Source: Alkalihalobacillus sp. BA299 (lineage in GTDB: Bacteria; Bacillota; Bacilli; Bacillales; Bacillaceae_F). Taken from it: a DNA stretch of 64,000 nt. The stretch is taken from the NCBI RefSeq assembly GCF_017745675.1, contig NZ_JAFLJM010000005.1:186001-250000 (forward strand). Direction: 5' to 3'. Positions within the stretch are counted from its first letter, which is position 1, and the number at the start of each line of letters is the position of its first letter. This document shows positions 16,495-24,445 of this stretch, one piece after another. Under the pieces are notes generated by a model. That model was not told where the DNA came from. It made no database searches and saw only the letters and a program-made list of their open reading frames with translations. A program made the translations under genes and the position numbers.

Positions 16495-17145
16495 ATGATG
16501 AAAAGACTACTGTCGTTTATCGTCTTGTTTCTAACTATTTTAGCGATGTTCTCCGGATGTGGCGTTGTCGAGCAAAAACACCCTATGGGGGCAAATCATT
16601 ATCGAGATGAAGGCTTTAGTGGCTATGGAACTGAGCGAGCAAGGTATTTGGAAGGGCCAGCTAGCGATATGATGGTTCCTGATAGTGCCCCAAAAGGAAG
16701 GACTGATCGTGCGCAACTAATAGCTGATGACAATATGTACTATACGAGTGAACGTAATCTTGGGTTTAAAAGTCAAGGTCTTGATTGGGGTGGATCAAGT
16801 GTTTATAACAACGCTCCTGGTACAATCAAAGATAAGTACATTCTTGGGGATCGTCCACACTTAAGACGACAACAAGTCCAACAGCAAAATCAAAACTTGA
16901 GTAAAGAAGATTCTGTTCGAAAGCATGTGATGTCGATTGAAACCATTGATGAGGTTTATGTCTTTTCGCATGAAGGTATGTTAGTGATAGGAATAGAATC
17001 ATCAGAGCAAAACCGTCCGAAGCTGATACGTGAAGTAGAAGAAGCCATTTCAGAAATTGTTGACCTTGAAAATGTACGGATTGCAACGGATCGAAGAAAT
17101 GTAAACCGCATCCGTGCTATCGTAGAAGGTGAAGAAATTAAATAA
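16495..17145 (+). CDS. YhcN/YlaJ-family sporulation lipoprotein, second copy
   Basis: A 216-aa lipoprotein with a signal peptide and lipobox FSGC (Cys22). A long disordered, Gly/Asp-rich segment (residues 25-130) precedes the YhcN domain (VRKHVMSIETIDEVYVFSHE, then MLVIGIESSE). AAGGAG precedes two adjacent ATGs; 16495 is given and 16498 is equally possible. It is paralogous to the gene at 15027 but diverged outside the domain. A terminator-like hairpin follows. Probably a spore-envelope protein. Confidence 0.88.
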   Translation: MMKRLLSFIVLFLTILAMFSGCGVVEQKHPMGANHYRDEGFSGYGTERARYLEGPASDMMVPDSAPKGRTDRAQLIADDNMYYTSERNLGFKSQGLDWGGSSVYNNAPGTIKDKYILGDRPHLRRQQVQQQNQNLSKEDSVRKHVMSIETIDEVYVFSHEGMLVIGIESSEQNRPKLIREVEEAISEIVDLENVRIATDRRNVNRIRAIVEGEEIK

Positions 17146-17162
17146 TGGCTGGAAAATAATAA

Positions 17163-17218
17163 GTGACAGACGCCTTTACCAAATTAACGCAGTGAAGGTA
17201 CCTGTCACCCTTTTTTTA
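17163..17218 (+). terminator. Terminator hairpin of the GTGACAGG repeat family
   Basis: GTGACAG/CTGTCAC and CGCCTT/AAGG(T) form an imperfect stem, followed by TTTTTTT. It ends the YhcN-type gene and overlaps the stop of the convergent lipoprotein gene. The arm sequence recurs at 15636 and 62779. Confidence 0.8.
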
Positions 17219-17782
17219 TTTTATTCCGTTTTCTTCAAGGATACCTCTGTATTCTCGTTCCATTGATTTTAAAGCAATAATACTATTTTCGTAATATAAT
17301 CGGGCTCTTCTAAAATGAATGTCATTATTTACATCCATATTCTCTAGGCTTGTCATGAGTGAATCTAATTCAATAAGCGTACTTATGTGAACTTTATGAA
17401 GGTTCTCGAATTCTTTTGGGTAATTTAGATTGAGTATGTACTCACTCCAATCTTGAGCTGTACGTACATGTTCAATAGCTTTTTTAGCGTCGTTTTCGGT
17501 TGGCTGCTCTATATAAAATAATTCATTTAAGTTCTCAAGATGCGTATATAGCTGATTTAAGTAAAAGCCAAATTCTTCAGCATAAGAGACAATGGATTCA
17601 GAAACGTCACGTCTTGTTTTATTTTGATCTTTATTTGAAGGGTGGATTGGCTCAATTCCATCAGTTGTGAGCATTTGCTGTTTTTCAATGCTTTGCGTAA
17701 TATCTTCAGGGCGATCTTGGCATCCTACAGCAACTAGCATACATATTAACAAGATAATAATAATTTTTTTGATCATATTCAT
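17216..17782 (-). CDS. Hypothetical lipoprotein (188 aa)
   Basis: A lipoprotein with the signal peptide MNMIKKIIIILLICMLVA and lipobox VAVGC (Cys at about residue 22). The rest is polar and mainly helical (NQLYTHLENLNELFYIEQ; HISTLIELDSLMTSLENM), with no known motif. A good AAAGGAGAACTT site fixes the ATG at 17782 rather than the longer frame. It is convergent with the YhcN-type gene and not obviously in an operon. It resembles the many lineage-specific lipoproteins of Bacillus; the function is unknown. Confidence 0.75.
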   Translation of the reverse strand: MNMIKKIIIILLICMLVAVGCQDRPEDITQSIEKQQMLTTDGIEPIHPSNKDQNKTRRDVSESIVSYAEEFGFYLNQLYTHLENLNELFYIEQPTENDAKKAIEHVRTAQDWSEYILNLNYPKEFENLHKVHISTLIELDSLMTSLENMDVNNDIHFRRARLYYENSIIALKSMEREYRGILEENGIK

Positions 17783-18067
17783 AAGTTCTCCTTTACAATA
17801 AAAATATAATGCCATTCATTGTCATTTTCTTCTTCGATTATTATCCTTTTACCAGTACAATTTTATACATAGTGAATGAAACAAATTAACAGGCTGAAGG
17901 GGATCCAATAGTAGATGGGATTGAGCTTACGTACTCCGAATAAAGCTAAAAAATGGTGTTATTGACGATTGAATGGAAAAGTTCAATTTTACATACGCTA
18001 GCAGAATAAAGGTATAAAAAGTGTCGAGCGGGTCAGGACTTAACAGTTGCGATGGAAGAGGTTATAG

Positions 18068-18310
18068 TTAGTTGATGTGATCATGTTCCTTTTTGTCTTT
18101 TTCTGGTACTGGATCAAAACCCCCAGGATGAAACGGGTGGCATTTTAAAACTCTTTTGATAGTGAGCCAGCTTCCTTTTAGAGCCCCATGTCGTTTAATC
18201 GCTTCTAAACCGAAATGGGAGCATGTTGGATGAAAGCGGCAAGTTGGTGGTTTTAGTGGGGAGATTATTTTTTGATAAAAGTAAATGATGCCGAGCAATA
18301 TCCATTTCAT
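18068..18310 (-). CDS. yidD: Membrane protein insertion efficiency factor YidD
   Basis: An 80-aa protein with an amphipathic N-terminal helix ([15 protein letters not shown]), then the family core [19 protein letters not shown], the stretch [12 protein letters not shown] and FDPVP. These conserved Cys and aromatic residues define the YidD/UPF0161 family. It assists YidC-dependent insertion at the inner face of the membrane. Bacillus usually has this gene apart from rpmH-rnpA, as here. Length and motif order are normal. Confidence 0.95.
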   Translation of the reverse strand: MKWILLGIIYFYQKIISPLKPPTCRFHPTCSHFGLEAIKRHGALKGSWLTIKRVLKCHPFHPGGFDPVPEKDKKEHDHIN

Positions 18311-18370
18311 GTCGTGTACCTCGTTCTACATTATTTGATTACTATCTTATCATACTATTAACAAAAACAT

Positions 18371-18409
18371 AAAAACGTCTGTTTCCCATTCGCAGAAACA
18401 GACGTTTTT
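18371..18409. terminator. Strong bidirectional terminator
   Basis: A 15-bp perfect stem (AAAAACGTCTGTTTC with its complement) and a 9-nt loop, with T-runs on both strands. It ends the small minus-strand gene at 18464. Confidence 0.9.
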
Positions 18410-18446
18410 AAATATTATTAAATATAACGGCTTCATCATCCTTCAT
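18408..18446 (-). CDS. Candidate micro-ORF (12 aa)
   Basis: ATG with GGAGG eight nt upstream, encoding MKDDEAVIFNNI, ending at the edge of the terminator and beginning 17 nt past the 56-aa gene. The ribosome site is better than chance, but a 12-codon frame has no statistical support on its own. Confidence 0.2.
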   Translation of the reverse strand: MKDDEAVIFNNI

Positions 18447-18463
18447 TAGCAAACCTCCATTAA

Positions 18464-18634
18464 TTACCCTACTTGCTGAATCGTATGTTGTGATTGTTCA
18501 AATAATTGATCGATTTGATCTAACGTCATCGAGTTGACAAACTGATAAAAATCTAACCTACTTTCAATTCCATATTTCTCACAATTATTTAAATATAAGA
18601 ACCACACATGTCGATACTTTTCAGTTTGACACAT
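18464..18634 (-). CDS. Small hypothetical protein (56 aa)
   Basis: An excellent GGAGGCGG site precedes an ATG frame encoding MCQTEKYRHVWFLYLNNCEK, then YGIESRLDFYQFVNSMTLDQ and IDQLFEQSQHTIQQ. It looks like a folded small helical domain with aromatic-rich first helix and a second amphipathic helix. I do not recognise the family. It is closely followed by a micro-ORF and the strong terminator, so the transcript is short and self-contained. Upstream, the minus strand carries AT-rich DNA with ACTATAACAG-like repeats but no clear promoter. Confidence 0.65.
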   Translation of the reverse strand: MCQTEKYRHVWFLYLNNCEKYGIESRLDFYQFVNSMTLDQIDQLFEQSQHTIQQVG

Positions 18635-18752
18635 TTACGACCGCCTCCTATTTATTCTGTTTTATAACAGTTTTATATCTTATAACTATACTATAACAGT
18701 ATAAGTAGGTAGTCAACTGTATTTGTTAAAATAGGCAGAATATTTAACTAAA

Positions 18753-19343
18753 TTAACTCTCTTTTACGGTTTGAAGATAAGAAATAACGGCTTCGACATT
18801 ATTTTTTAACGTTAACCCTTTACTTTTTAATGCTTTTTCATGGTAGGTATTAAACGTTTTTGTTTCTAATTGAATCGAGCGAGTCCAATTTAATAATTGT
18901 TTTTGTGTATGGTCATCAAGCTGTTGTTCGATTGAGGAACAAATAAACGAACGACAGGTTGCATTTTTATAGGAAGGTAAAAGAGAACACCCATTTTTCC
19001 GTTCGAAAAATTGGCAGATCGAATAACTAAGCTTTAAATCGGCCTTTTCAATCGAAGAAAGCTGATCTGTATTTTGTCTTTGAAAACGAGGATGTACATG
19101 TGCGTGAATAATAATGTGATATTCAGATACAGTACGGTTTGGGTTATTATATATATTATTAATAAAGAAGTCAGTATCATTTTGTTTGACCATTCGATGG
19201 ATCTCAAAAAGGCTAATAATAGGACTATAGCTACAGCAACCGACAGTAGGAAGACTTGAATGTCCCGGTTGGAAATATGGATCACTACAGCTTAAACAAG
19301 CCGAGCTCAAGATTTGCTTATTTTTTTGATCGTACTCAATCAT
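18753..19343 (-). CDS. Cysteine-rich protein, possible metal-binding (YkgJ-like by appearance)
   Basis: A 196-aa cytosolic protein with about eight cysteines: C16-x2-C19 and C36-C37 near the N-terminus, a lone Cys near residue 109, then GCSLLPSYKNATCRSFIC with three more. The C(x)8C(x)3C-type spacing around GCSLL and TCRSF resembles the YkgJ/UPF0153 cysteine-cluster family, thought to bind zinc or an iron-sulfur cluster. The order here is not canonical, so the name is tentative. GGAGTG precedes the ATG. It is a single gene. An enzyme or redox sensor is possible; nothing decides. Confidence 0.6.
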   Translation of the reverse strand: MIEYDQKNKQILSSACLSCSDPYFQPGHSSLPTVGCCSYSPIISLFEIHRMVKQNDTDFFINNIYNNPNRTVSEYHIIIHAHVHPRFQRQNTDQLSSIEKADLKLSYSICQFFERKNGCSLLPSYKNATCRSFICSSIEQQLDDHTQKQLLNWTRSIQLETKTFNTYHEKALKSKGLTLKNNVEAVISYLQTVKES

Positions 19344-19477
19344 TTTTTTTCACTCCAAAATTAAAAAAATACGCAACCAATTGTACTATATTTTGTATAA
19401 AAAGACAGTATGCAGTTATTAAGTAAATGATATAAAAAGTTACCAATGCTGCTTTTGCGGACATCTTGAATAATATA

Positions 19478-19502
19478 AAAACGCTTAGATGAAGCGTTTT
19501 TA
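19478..19502 (-). terminator. Terminator of the MFS transporter gene
   Basis: AAAACGCTT and AAGCGTTTT pair around a short loop, immediately past and touching the transporter stop codon; the minus strand continues T-rich. Confidence 0.8.
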
Positions 19503-20705
19503 TTGACCCTGGTGGAGTTTAGTTGTGTGTTGGATTTTTCCTAATAAAAGCATACAAATCGGTGCTACGATTGTTACGATCCCGATGACCATAAAGGCCA
19601 TTCCCCAGTTGAATTGATCGAGTACATATCCAAATACGATCGGTGAAAAGATTGTTACAGTAAACCCAAGAACAGATTGAACACCGAGAGCGAGCGCAAT
19701 AACATCTGGATCTGATACCTCAGTAATCGATACGTTATATATAGGAGAATCTGCGACAATTGTAAACCCGTACACAATGGCTAAAAGAAGCATTATTATA
19801 ATCGGCAGTTGGATGAACCAACCGATTGCAATGGAGCAGAAGATACTGATCACTAGAAAGAAAGTAGCAGCTTTCACGCGACCGATCCCATCAGATACAC
19901 GACCACCAATATATGTAGCTACCCCACCAATCATTATCACTAAAGCACCAGCAATATTACCAAATCGAATCGCCGATTCTTGTTCAAAGCCTTGTTGAAG
20001 GAAATAATAAACAAGAAACGGTCCAATCCATGCCCACATTGCATACAATTCCCAGCAATGCCCTGCATACCCCCCATTCACGAGTAAATTAGGCTTTTTG
20101 AATACACGTTTGATTTTCTTTAAATCAAAAGCACTTCCATTACTACTCGGCATCGGAGGAATCTTAACAAAAAATACAATTAAGCTCGCAAGTAAACAAA
20201 AAGTAGACGTTATAAATACGACCCCTTGCCAGCCAATCATTTCGATAAAAAGTCCAGAGACGAGTAAGGAAAATCCAGACCCGACAACTAAGGATCCGAC
20301 GTATACTCCAAGTGCTTTTCCTCTTTCGGTTGCGGGGAAAAGCTGTGAAAGGATCCGCATTCCTGGGACATAAATTCCGGCAATTCCAATGCCACTAATC
20401 GTTCGTAAAATAAGCGTAGTCCAAAACCCTTGAGCAAAAAAGCATAATAGAATGCCGGAAATAGCAGCAATAAATGCCCCGTATACGAAAGATTGCTTTG
20501 GATCATATTTGTCGCTCATAAAACTATAAAAAAGAATGGCGATAACATAACCTAAGTGAAAAAAAGCGATAATAATTCCTGACTGTGTTGAAGTGAGGCC
20601 CCATTCAGCTTCAACGACAGGGAGTACAGCAGAGAAATTAAACCATACTTGCATCGCTAAAAATTGTGCGATTGAAAGTAACCAAAGTATTTTATAAGAA
20701 TTCAT
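19500..20705 (-). CDS. MFS transporter
   Basis: A 401-aa major facilitator with 12 membrane helices. The loop-2 signature appears as GYVIAILFYSFMSDKYDPKQ, and the loop 8-9 counterpart as GGRVSDGIGRVKAA. Helix 5 has GSGFSLLVSG, reminiscent of antiporter motif C. The C-terminal half contains VADSPIYNVSITEV. Substrate unknown; by general shape it is nearest to nitrate/cyanate-like or drug:H+ type MFS. The start is the ATG at 20705 behind AAAGGTGG; two upstream in-frame starts lack a ribosome site. Monocistronic. Confidence 0.9.
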   Translation of the reverse strand: MNSYKILWLLSIAQFLAMQVWFNFSAVLPVVEAEWGLTSTQSGIIIAFFHLGYVIAILFYSFMSDKYDPKQSFVYGAFIAAISGILLCFFAQGFWTTLILRTISGIGIAGIYVPGMRILSQLFPATERGKALGVYVGSLVVGSGFSLLVSGLFIEMIGWQGVVFITSTFCLLASLIVFFVKIPPMPSSNGSAFDLKKIKRVFKKPNLLVNGGYAGHCWELYAMWAWIGPFLVYYFLQQGFEQESAIRFGNIAGALVIMIGGVATYIGGRVSDGIGRVKAATFFLVISIFCSIAIGWFIQLPIIIMLLLAIVYGFTIVADSPIYNVSITEVSDPDVIALALGVQSVLGFTVTIFSPIVFGYVLDQFNWGMAFMVIGIVTIVAPICMLLLGKIQHTTKLHQGQ

Positions 20706-20819
20706 TTTCGAGCCACCTTTCATTAAACCATTATAGTACAAATAGGACTGACATTAATAGAATTACTTGATGGGTATCACCAAGTTAAATGGATGTGTCC
20801 AAATGTAACAGAAGTTCAG

Positions 20820-20848
20820 TTAACCTAATAAAAAATATGAGGTATAAT
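20820..20848 (+). promoter_or_regulatory. Sigma-A-like promoter of the YebC-family gene
   Basis: TTAACC, 17 nt, TATAAT, with the start codon about 38 nt downstream of the -10. Confidence 0.5.
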
Positions 20849-20886
20849 AGAGTTTGTAGATTTAAAACTGAAAGTGAGTGTTCATT

Positions 20887-21606
20887 ATGGGTCGTAAGTG
20901 GAATAATATTAAGGAAAAGAAGGCGGCGAAAGATAAAAATACGAGCCGAATTTATGCTAAGTTTGGTCGTGAGATTTATGTTGCCGCTAAGCAAGGAGAG
21001 CCAGATCCGGAAGCGAATCAAGCGTTAAAAGTTGTTCTTGAGCGTGCAAAAACGTACAGTGTTCCGAAGACGATTATCGATCGTGCGATTGAAAAAGCAA
21101 AAGGCGGATCTGAAGAAAGCTACGATGAGCTTCGCTACGAAGGTTTTGGACCAAATGGATCGATGATTATCGTTGATGCATTGACAAATAACGTAAATCG
21201 TACAGCAGCAGAAGTGCGTGCAGCTTTTAAAAAAAATGGAGGTAATATGGGGGTTAGTGGTTCGGTATCTTATATGTTTGATGCAACGACTGTTATCGGT
21301 GTTGAAGGAAAAACAGCAGATGAAGTACTTGAACTTTTAATGGAAGCTGATGTCGATGCAAAAGATATTTTAGAGGAAGAAGATACTGTTATCGTATACG
21401 CAGACCCTGACCAGTTTCATGAGGTGCAAGAAGCGTTCAATAAAGATGGCATTACCGATTTTACGGTGGCAGAGCTAACGATGTTAGCGCAAAATGATAT
21501 TACGCTTCCAGAAGATACCAAAGAACAATTCGAAAAATTAATAGATGCATTAGAAGATTTAGAGGATGTTGGACAAGTGTACCATAATGTAGATTTAGGT
21601 GAATAA
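20887..21606 (+). CDS. YebC/PmpR-family protein (YeeN-like)
   Basis: A 239-aa protein with the complete YebC fold: [20 protein letters not shown] at the N-terminus, [19 protein letters not shown] with R-T-A-A-E-V-R at about residues 95-115, then the acidic C-terminal domain. Members were described as transcription regulators and more recently as factors that help ribosomes at polyproline stretches. Length and the missing GHSKW start (here GRKW) match the YeeN subgroup rather than YrbC. The ATG at 20887 follows AAAGTGAGTG. It has its own promoter and terminator. Confidence 0.92.
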   Translation: MGRKWNNIKEKKAAKDKNTSRIYAKFGREIYVAAKQGEPDPEANQALKVVLERAKTYSVPKTIIDRAIEKAKGGSEESYDELRYEGFGPNGSMIIVDALTNNVNRTAAEVRAAFKKNGGNMGVSGSVSYMFDATTVIGVEGKTADEVLELLMEADVDAKDILEEEDTVIVYADPDQFHEVQEAFNKDGITDFTVAELTMLAQNDITLPEDTKEQFEKLIDALEDLEDVGQVYHNVDLGE

Positions 21607-21617
21607 TAAGTTGGATT

Positions 21618-21666
21618 AAAAAGCTTACTTTTGTGTGTAATGGTCATACAAGGGTAAGCTTTTTTA
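21618..21666 (+). terminator. Terminator after YebC-family gene
   Basis: AAAAAGCTTAC / GTAAGCTTTTTT stem with a 25-nt loop, followed by T residues. Confidence 0.8.
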
Positions 21667-21723
21667 ATAATGTGTAGTCGGTAACTCAATAACATCGCTT
21701 AATTTCATAGAGTTTTGATAAAC

Positions 21724-22128
21724 TTAATCTAACGTTCCTGATAAAGTATAGAGCCATATTTTTTTAGTAAAACCATGGATTCGGTGGGGATGATATATTT
21801 CTATGGCGTTTGCTATTACAACATTGGATTTAACGGGAATGTTTTTCTTCAAGGTATGACAAGCAGATATTTGATATTCTTCGGGGTAGGCAAAGGTTGG
21901 ACTGAAAGGTACTAAGACTTCAGCATATACTGTGGCATAAGTACACATCTCTGTGTGAGGTTTTTTTCTACTTGATATGTTTTGAACAGAAAAAATGTTT
22001 ATTTCATGATGATAAAACCGTTCAAATAAGTGTAATAAATGTTCATTAGCTTCATTAACTGTTAATTCATAATTACTACGTGATGGCATCAAGACATTGG
22101 CTTCACATAATACCTTACATTTATACAA
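21724..22128 (-). CDS. Hypothetical protein (up to 134 aa)
   Basis: The frame starts at TTG (22128) and reads YKCKVLCEANVLMPSRSNYE, then a central part with FYHHEINIFSVQNISS and a C-terminal beta-rich stretch (NIPVKSNVVIANAIEIYHPH). The ribosome site is weak (GGTGA) and the ATG at 22089 (MPSRSNYE) is another possible start. No membrane segment or known motif. The V-K-S-N-V-x-I pattern faintly recalls SPOCS/coat-type beta domains; I give no function. The stop is 58 nt from the terminator of the convergent gene. Confidence 0.5.
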   Translation of the reverse strand: MYKCKVLCEANVLMPSRSNYELTVNEANEHLLHLFERFYHHEINIFSVQNISSRKKPHTEMCTYATVYAEVLVPFSPTFAYPEEYQISACHTLKKNIPVKSNVVIANAIEIYHPHRIHGFTKKIWLYTLSGTLD

Positions 22129-22211
22129 TTAAGTTCACCCCATGCTCATTAATAACTTTAACTTCATATTATCAAAGTTGTCCAATGATGTTAAATAATA
22201 GCATCTTTTTT

Positions 22212-22268
22212 TCAAAAAACAACGCTTTTTAGGAAAGCGCAAAAAAAAAACACGAACAACGTCCGTGT
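22212..22268 (-). terminator. Two stacked terminators of the RlmI-type gene
   Basis: On the minus strand a first hairpin (ACACG/CGTGT) is followed by ten T residues, and a second (CGCTTT/AAAGCG) by TTGTTTTTTG. The remainder of 22129-22396 holds nothing else convincing. Confidence 0.8.
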
Positions 22269-22396
22269 CAAAAGAAAATCTATATAAATATAAAGGAGGG
22301 CAAATTGGATTTGACTCTATTTTATCTTTTTTACATTGCATAAGCGTTACAAAATATTTACATTCTGATCAAAAATTTAAGATGAACCTAATCGGT

Positions 22397-23581
22397 TTAC
22401 CCTCTATTGGTTACCTCATAAATAGCAAATTTTAAGTAATCTCCTTCATCAGCACTCAGGAGTTTAGGATGGTCGTACCCTGCACCACTCCAATAAATTT
22501 GACGAAGGACTTTATGTGCATCAAAGGCAGCATCTTGCACCATTTCTTCAAACATATGTCCATGCACATGAAATGAACAACTGGCAGTTACAAAATAACC
22601 CCCATCTCGAACTAGTTTAAGGCCGTTTAAATTAACATCTTTATAGCCACGCAATGCTTTTTTTACAGCATGACGTGATTTTGCAAATGCAGGTGGATCG
22701 ATGATAACGACGTCAAATTCAGTTCCTTTTTGAACTTCCTCACGTAGGTAATCAAAGGCATTAGCGACAATAAAGTCGACGTTTGTAAAACCGTTGAGAT
22801 CAGCATTCTGTTTTGCTGTAGCAATCGCATGGTCTGAAATATCAACCGCTGTTACATGGTGCGCTCCATATTTACAAGCATTTAACATGAAAGAACCAGT
22901 ATGCGTAAAGCAATCTAGAACAGTTGCTTTTGGGGTAATTAACGGTTTAATTGCTGCACGATTTTGTCTTTGATCGAAAAAGAATCCTGTTTTTTGTCCG
23001 CCTTCAATATCAACGACGTATTTAACGCCATTTTCTTCGATTTCAATTTCTGTTGACCCTTCACCATACCAGAAGCCTTTTTCTTGTTTGAGTCCTTCTA
23101 ACTCTCGTACATAAACATCGTTTCTTAAATAAATGGCTTTTGGTTGGAAAACGTTAAGCAATGCTTCTAAAATAAGCTCTTTTCGCACTTCCATTCCTAA
23201 TGCCATATTTTGAACGACTAACGTATCATCGTATTTATCGACAATTAGGCCTGGCAAGAAATCGGCTTCACCGTATATCGCACGGCACGAACGAACATTA
23301 GGAATAAACTGTTCACGATGTGCCCATGCTTTTTTCACTTTTCGATCGAAAAAGGCTTGATCGATGGCTTCGTCTTTTTCATAGGATAATATCCGAACGA
23401 TCATTTGAGAATTTGGATTTATAAATCCTTTTGCTAAGAAAAAATTTTGATGATTATAAACATCAACGATATCACCTGGTTGATAATCACCTTCAATAGA
23501 AGCTACTTCACTTTGATAAACCCATGGATGTCCTTGCTCCAATCGTTTTTTGCGCTTTCGATTTAATACTACTTTTGCCAC
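22397..23581 (-). CDS. Class I SAM-dependent 23S rRNA methyltransferase, RlmI/YwbD type
   Basis: A 394-aa enzyme. The N-terminal PUA domain (residues 1-80; RKKRLEQGHPWVYQSEVASI) is followed by an intermediate domain and a Rossmann methyltransferase. The SAM-binding loop is VLDCFTHTGSFMLNA, then HVTAVDISDHAI and the IDPPAFAKS motif. A late TASCSFHV provides the cysteine expected of m5C enzymes. RlmI methylates C1962 of 23S rRNA in E. coli. The start is GTG with GGAG eight nt upstream; it gives the family N-terminus MAKVVLNRKRKK. Monocistronic, with stacked terminators. Confidence 0.9.
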   Translation of the reverse strand: MAKVVLNRKRKKRLEQGHPWVYQSEVASIEGDYQPGDIVDVYNHQNFFLAKGFINPNSQMIVRILSYEKDEAIDQAFFDRKVKKAWAHREQFIPNVRSCRAIYGEADFLPGLIVDKYDDTLVVQNMALGMEVRKELILEALLNVFQPKAIYLRNDVYVRELEGLKQEKGFWYGEGSTEIEIEENGVKYVVDIEGGQKTGFFFDQRQNRAAIKPLITPKATVLDCFTHTGSFMLNACKYGAHHVTAVDISDHAIATAKQNADLNGFTNVDFIVANAFDYLREEVQKGTEFDVVIIDPPAFAKSRHAVKKALRGYKDVNLNGLKLVRDGGYFVTASCSFHVHGHMFEEMVQDAAFDAHKVLRQIYWSGAGYDHPKLLSADEGDYLKFAIYEVTNRG

Positions 23582-23773
23582 ATTCTCAACTCCAATTTAT
23601 CCTGGTGTTTGAACTTGTCTTCAGTATAACTGTTGGAAGTCCACATTATGTATTACCCTACATATCATACATAAATCCCCTTTCATTTACAATGAAAGGA
23701 GAGTCAACAAAAGGTAATAAACTACGAAATAGGATAAGAGAAGGCAGTCGTAAAACTAAGTAGAATGGAATAA

Positions 23774-24154
23774 TCAAAGAGAGGGATAGGTACCCGCTAG
23801 AGGGTAAAATAGGAAATATGAGTAAATAACATATGTCGACCACCCGATGTGATAAATAAATACGCAAAAATAAATGATGACAGCAAAAGCTAATATTTGC
23901 TTTACGATGCCACTAGAAATAACATAAGGAACACAAATAATTAAAGAGATAGGGAGGGCAATCTTAATGAGGTAAAATAAAATGACACTTTTATCGTATA
24001 TGGAATTTATGATAGGGTTCATTTCAGAGATGACAGCTTGACGTAATCCAATATCTGTAAATATTGCATCAGCAATAGATAGCAGCAAAAGGCAACAGGT
24101 TAGTAAATAAGGGGTTCGGTGTTGAATGATATGGTTAACCACGGGTAGGCACAT
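23774..24154 (-). CDS. DUF5658-like small membrane protein
   Basis: Up to 126 aa with four hydrophobic helices. The sequence ADAIFTDIGLRQAVISEMNP between helices 1 and 2 (a D-x-x-x-T-x-x-G...E-x-N-P pattern) is the landmark of DUF5658-type proteins. The function is unknown. The ATG at 24154 lies directly on its GAAGG; the GTG at 24142 is better spaced and may be the true start. Seven nt before the ATG begins a 20-bp perfect inverted repeat, which would fold in the leader RNA or act as an operator. No partner gene. Confidence 0.6.
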   Translation of the reverse strand: MCLPVVNHIIQHRTPYLLTCCLLLLSIADAIFTDIGLRQAVISEMNPIINSIYDKSVILFYLIKIALPISLIICVPYVISSGIVKQILAFAVIIYFCVFIYHIGWSTYVIYSYFLFYPLAGTYPSL

Positions 24155-24160
24155 CCTTCA

Positions 24161-24205
24161 ATAGTATTCTTTATTAAGAATTTCGTTCTTAATAAAGAAT
24201 ACTAT
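24161..24205. repeat. 20-bp perfect inverted repeat with 5-nt loop
   Basis: ATAGTATTCTTTATTAAGAA, a TTTCG loop, and its exact complement. It lies just upstream of the DUF5658-like gene. The two 20-nt arms are AT-rich with no T-tract, so a binding site or RNA hairpin is more likely than a terminator. Confidence 0.85.
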
Positions 24206-24445
24206 AAATTAAAGAAAAGTGAAAGAAAATTGAAAGAACTGAGCTTAAAAGGGTACGAAAAGACCTTTATCAAACAGAAGATGATTCAAATGTATGTGTT
24301 ATGGGTATGACTGTACGCTTTGAGTCAGTTTTTTTTATTATTGAATTCGTTATAACTCATACGTTTTCAGGCGGAGTATCTATTGTTAGTAAAATTTGGT
24401 AAAATGAAGGGAAATCCAGAATATTGAAAATGAGAGGAGATGTCT

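Noticed and set aside
22135-22341. 68-aa minus-strand frame
   Set aside because: It reads through the stacked terminators and homopolymer runs; composition (many Phe, Lys, Leu) is that of AT-rich non-coding DNA.
22305-22343. TTG frame of 12 codons behind AAAGGAGGG (LDLTLFYLFYIA)
   Set aside because: Spacing is short, the start is weak and it lies past a terminator region without promoter; not supportable.
23692-23763. 23-aa basic plus-strand frame (MKGESTKGNKLRNRIREG...)
   Set aside because: No ribosome site before the ATG; the AAAGGAG there lies inside the frame. The nearby CTTTCATT/AATGAAAG hairpin is short.
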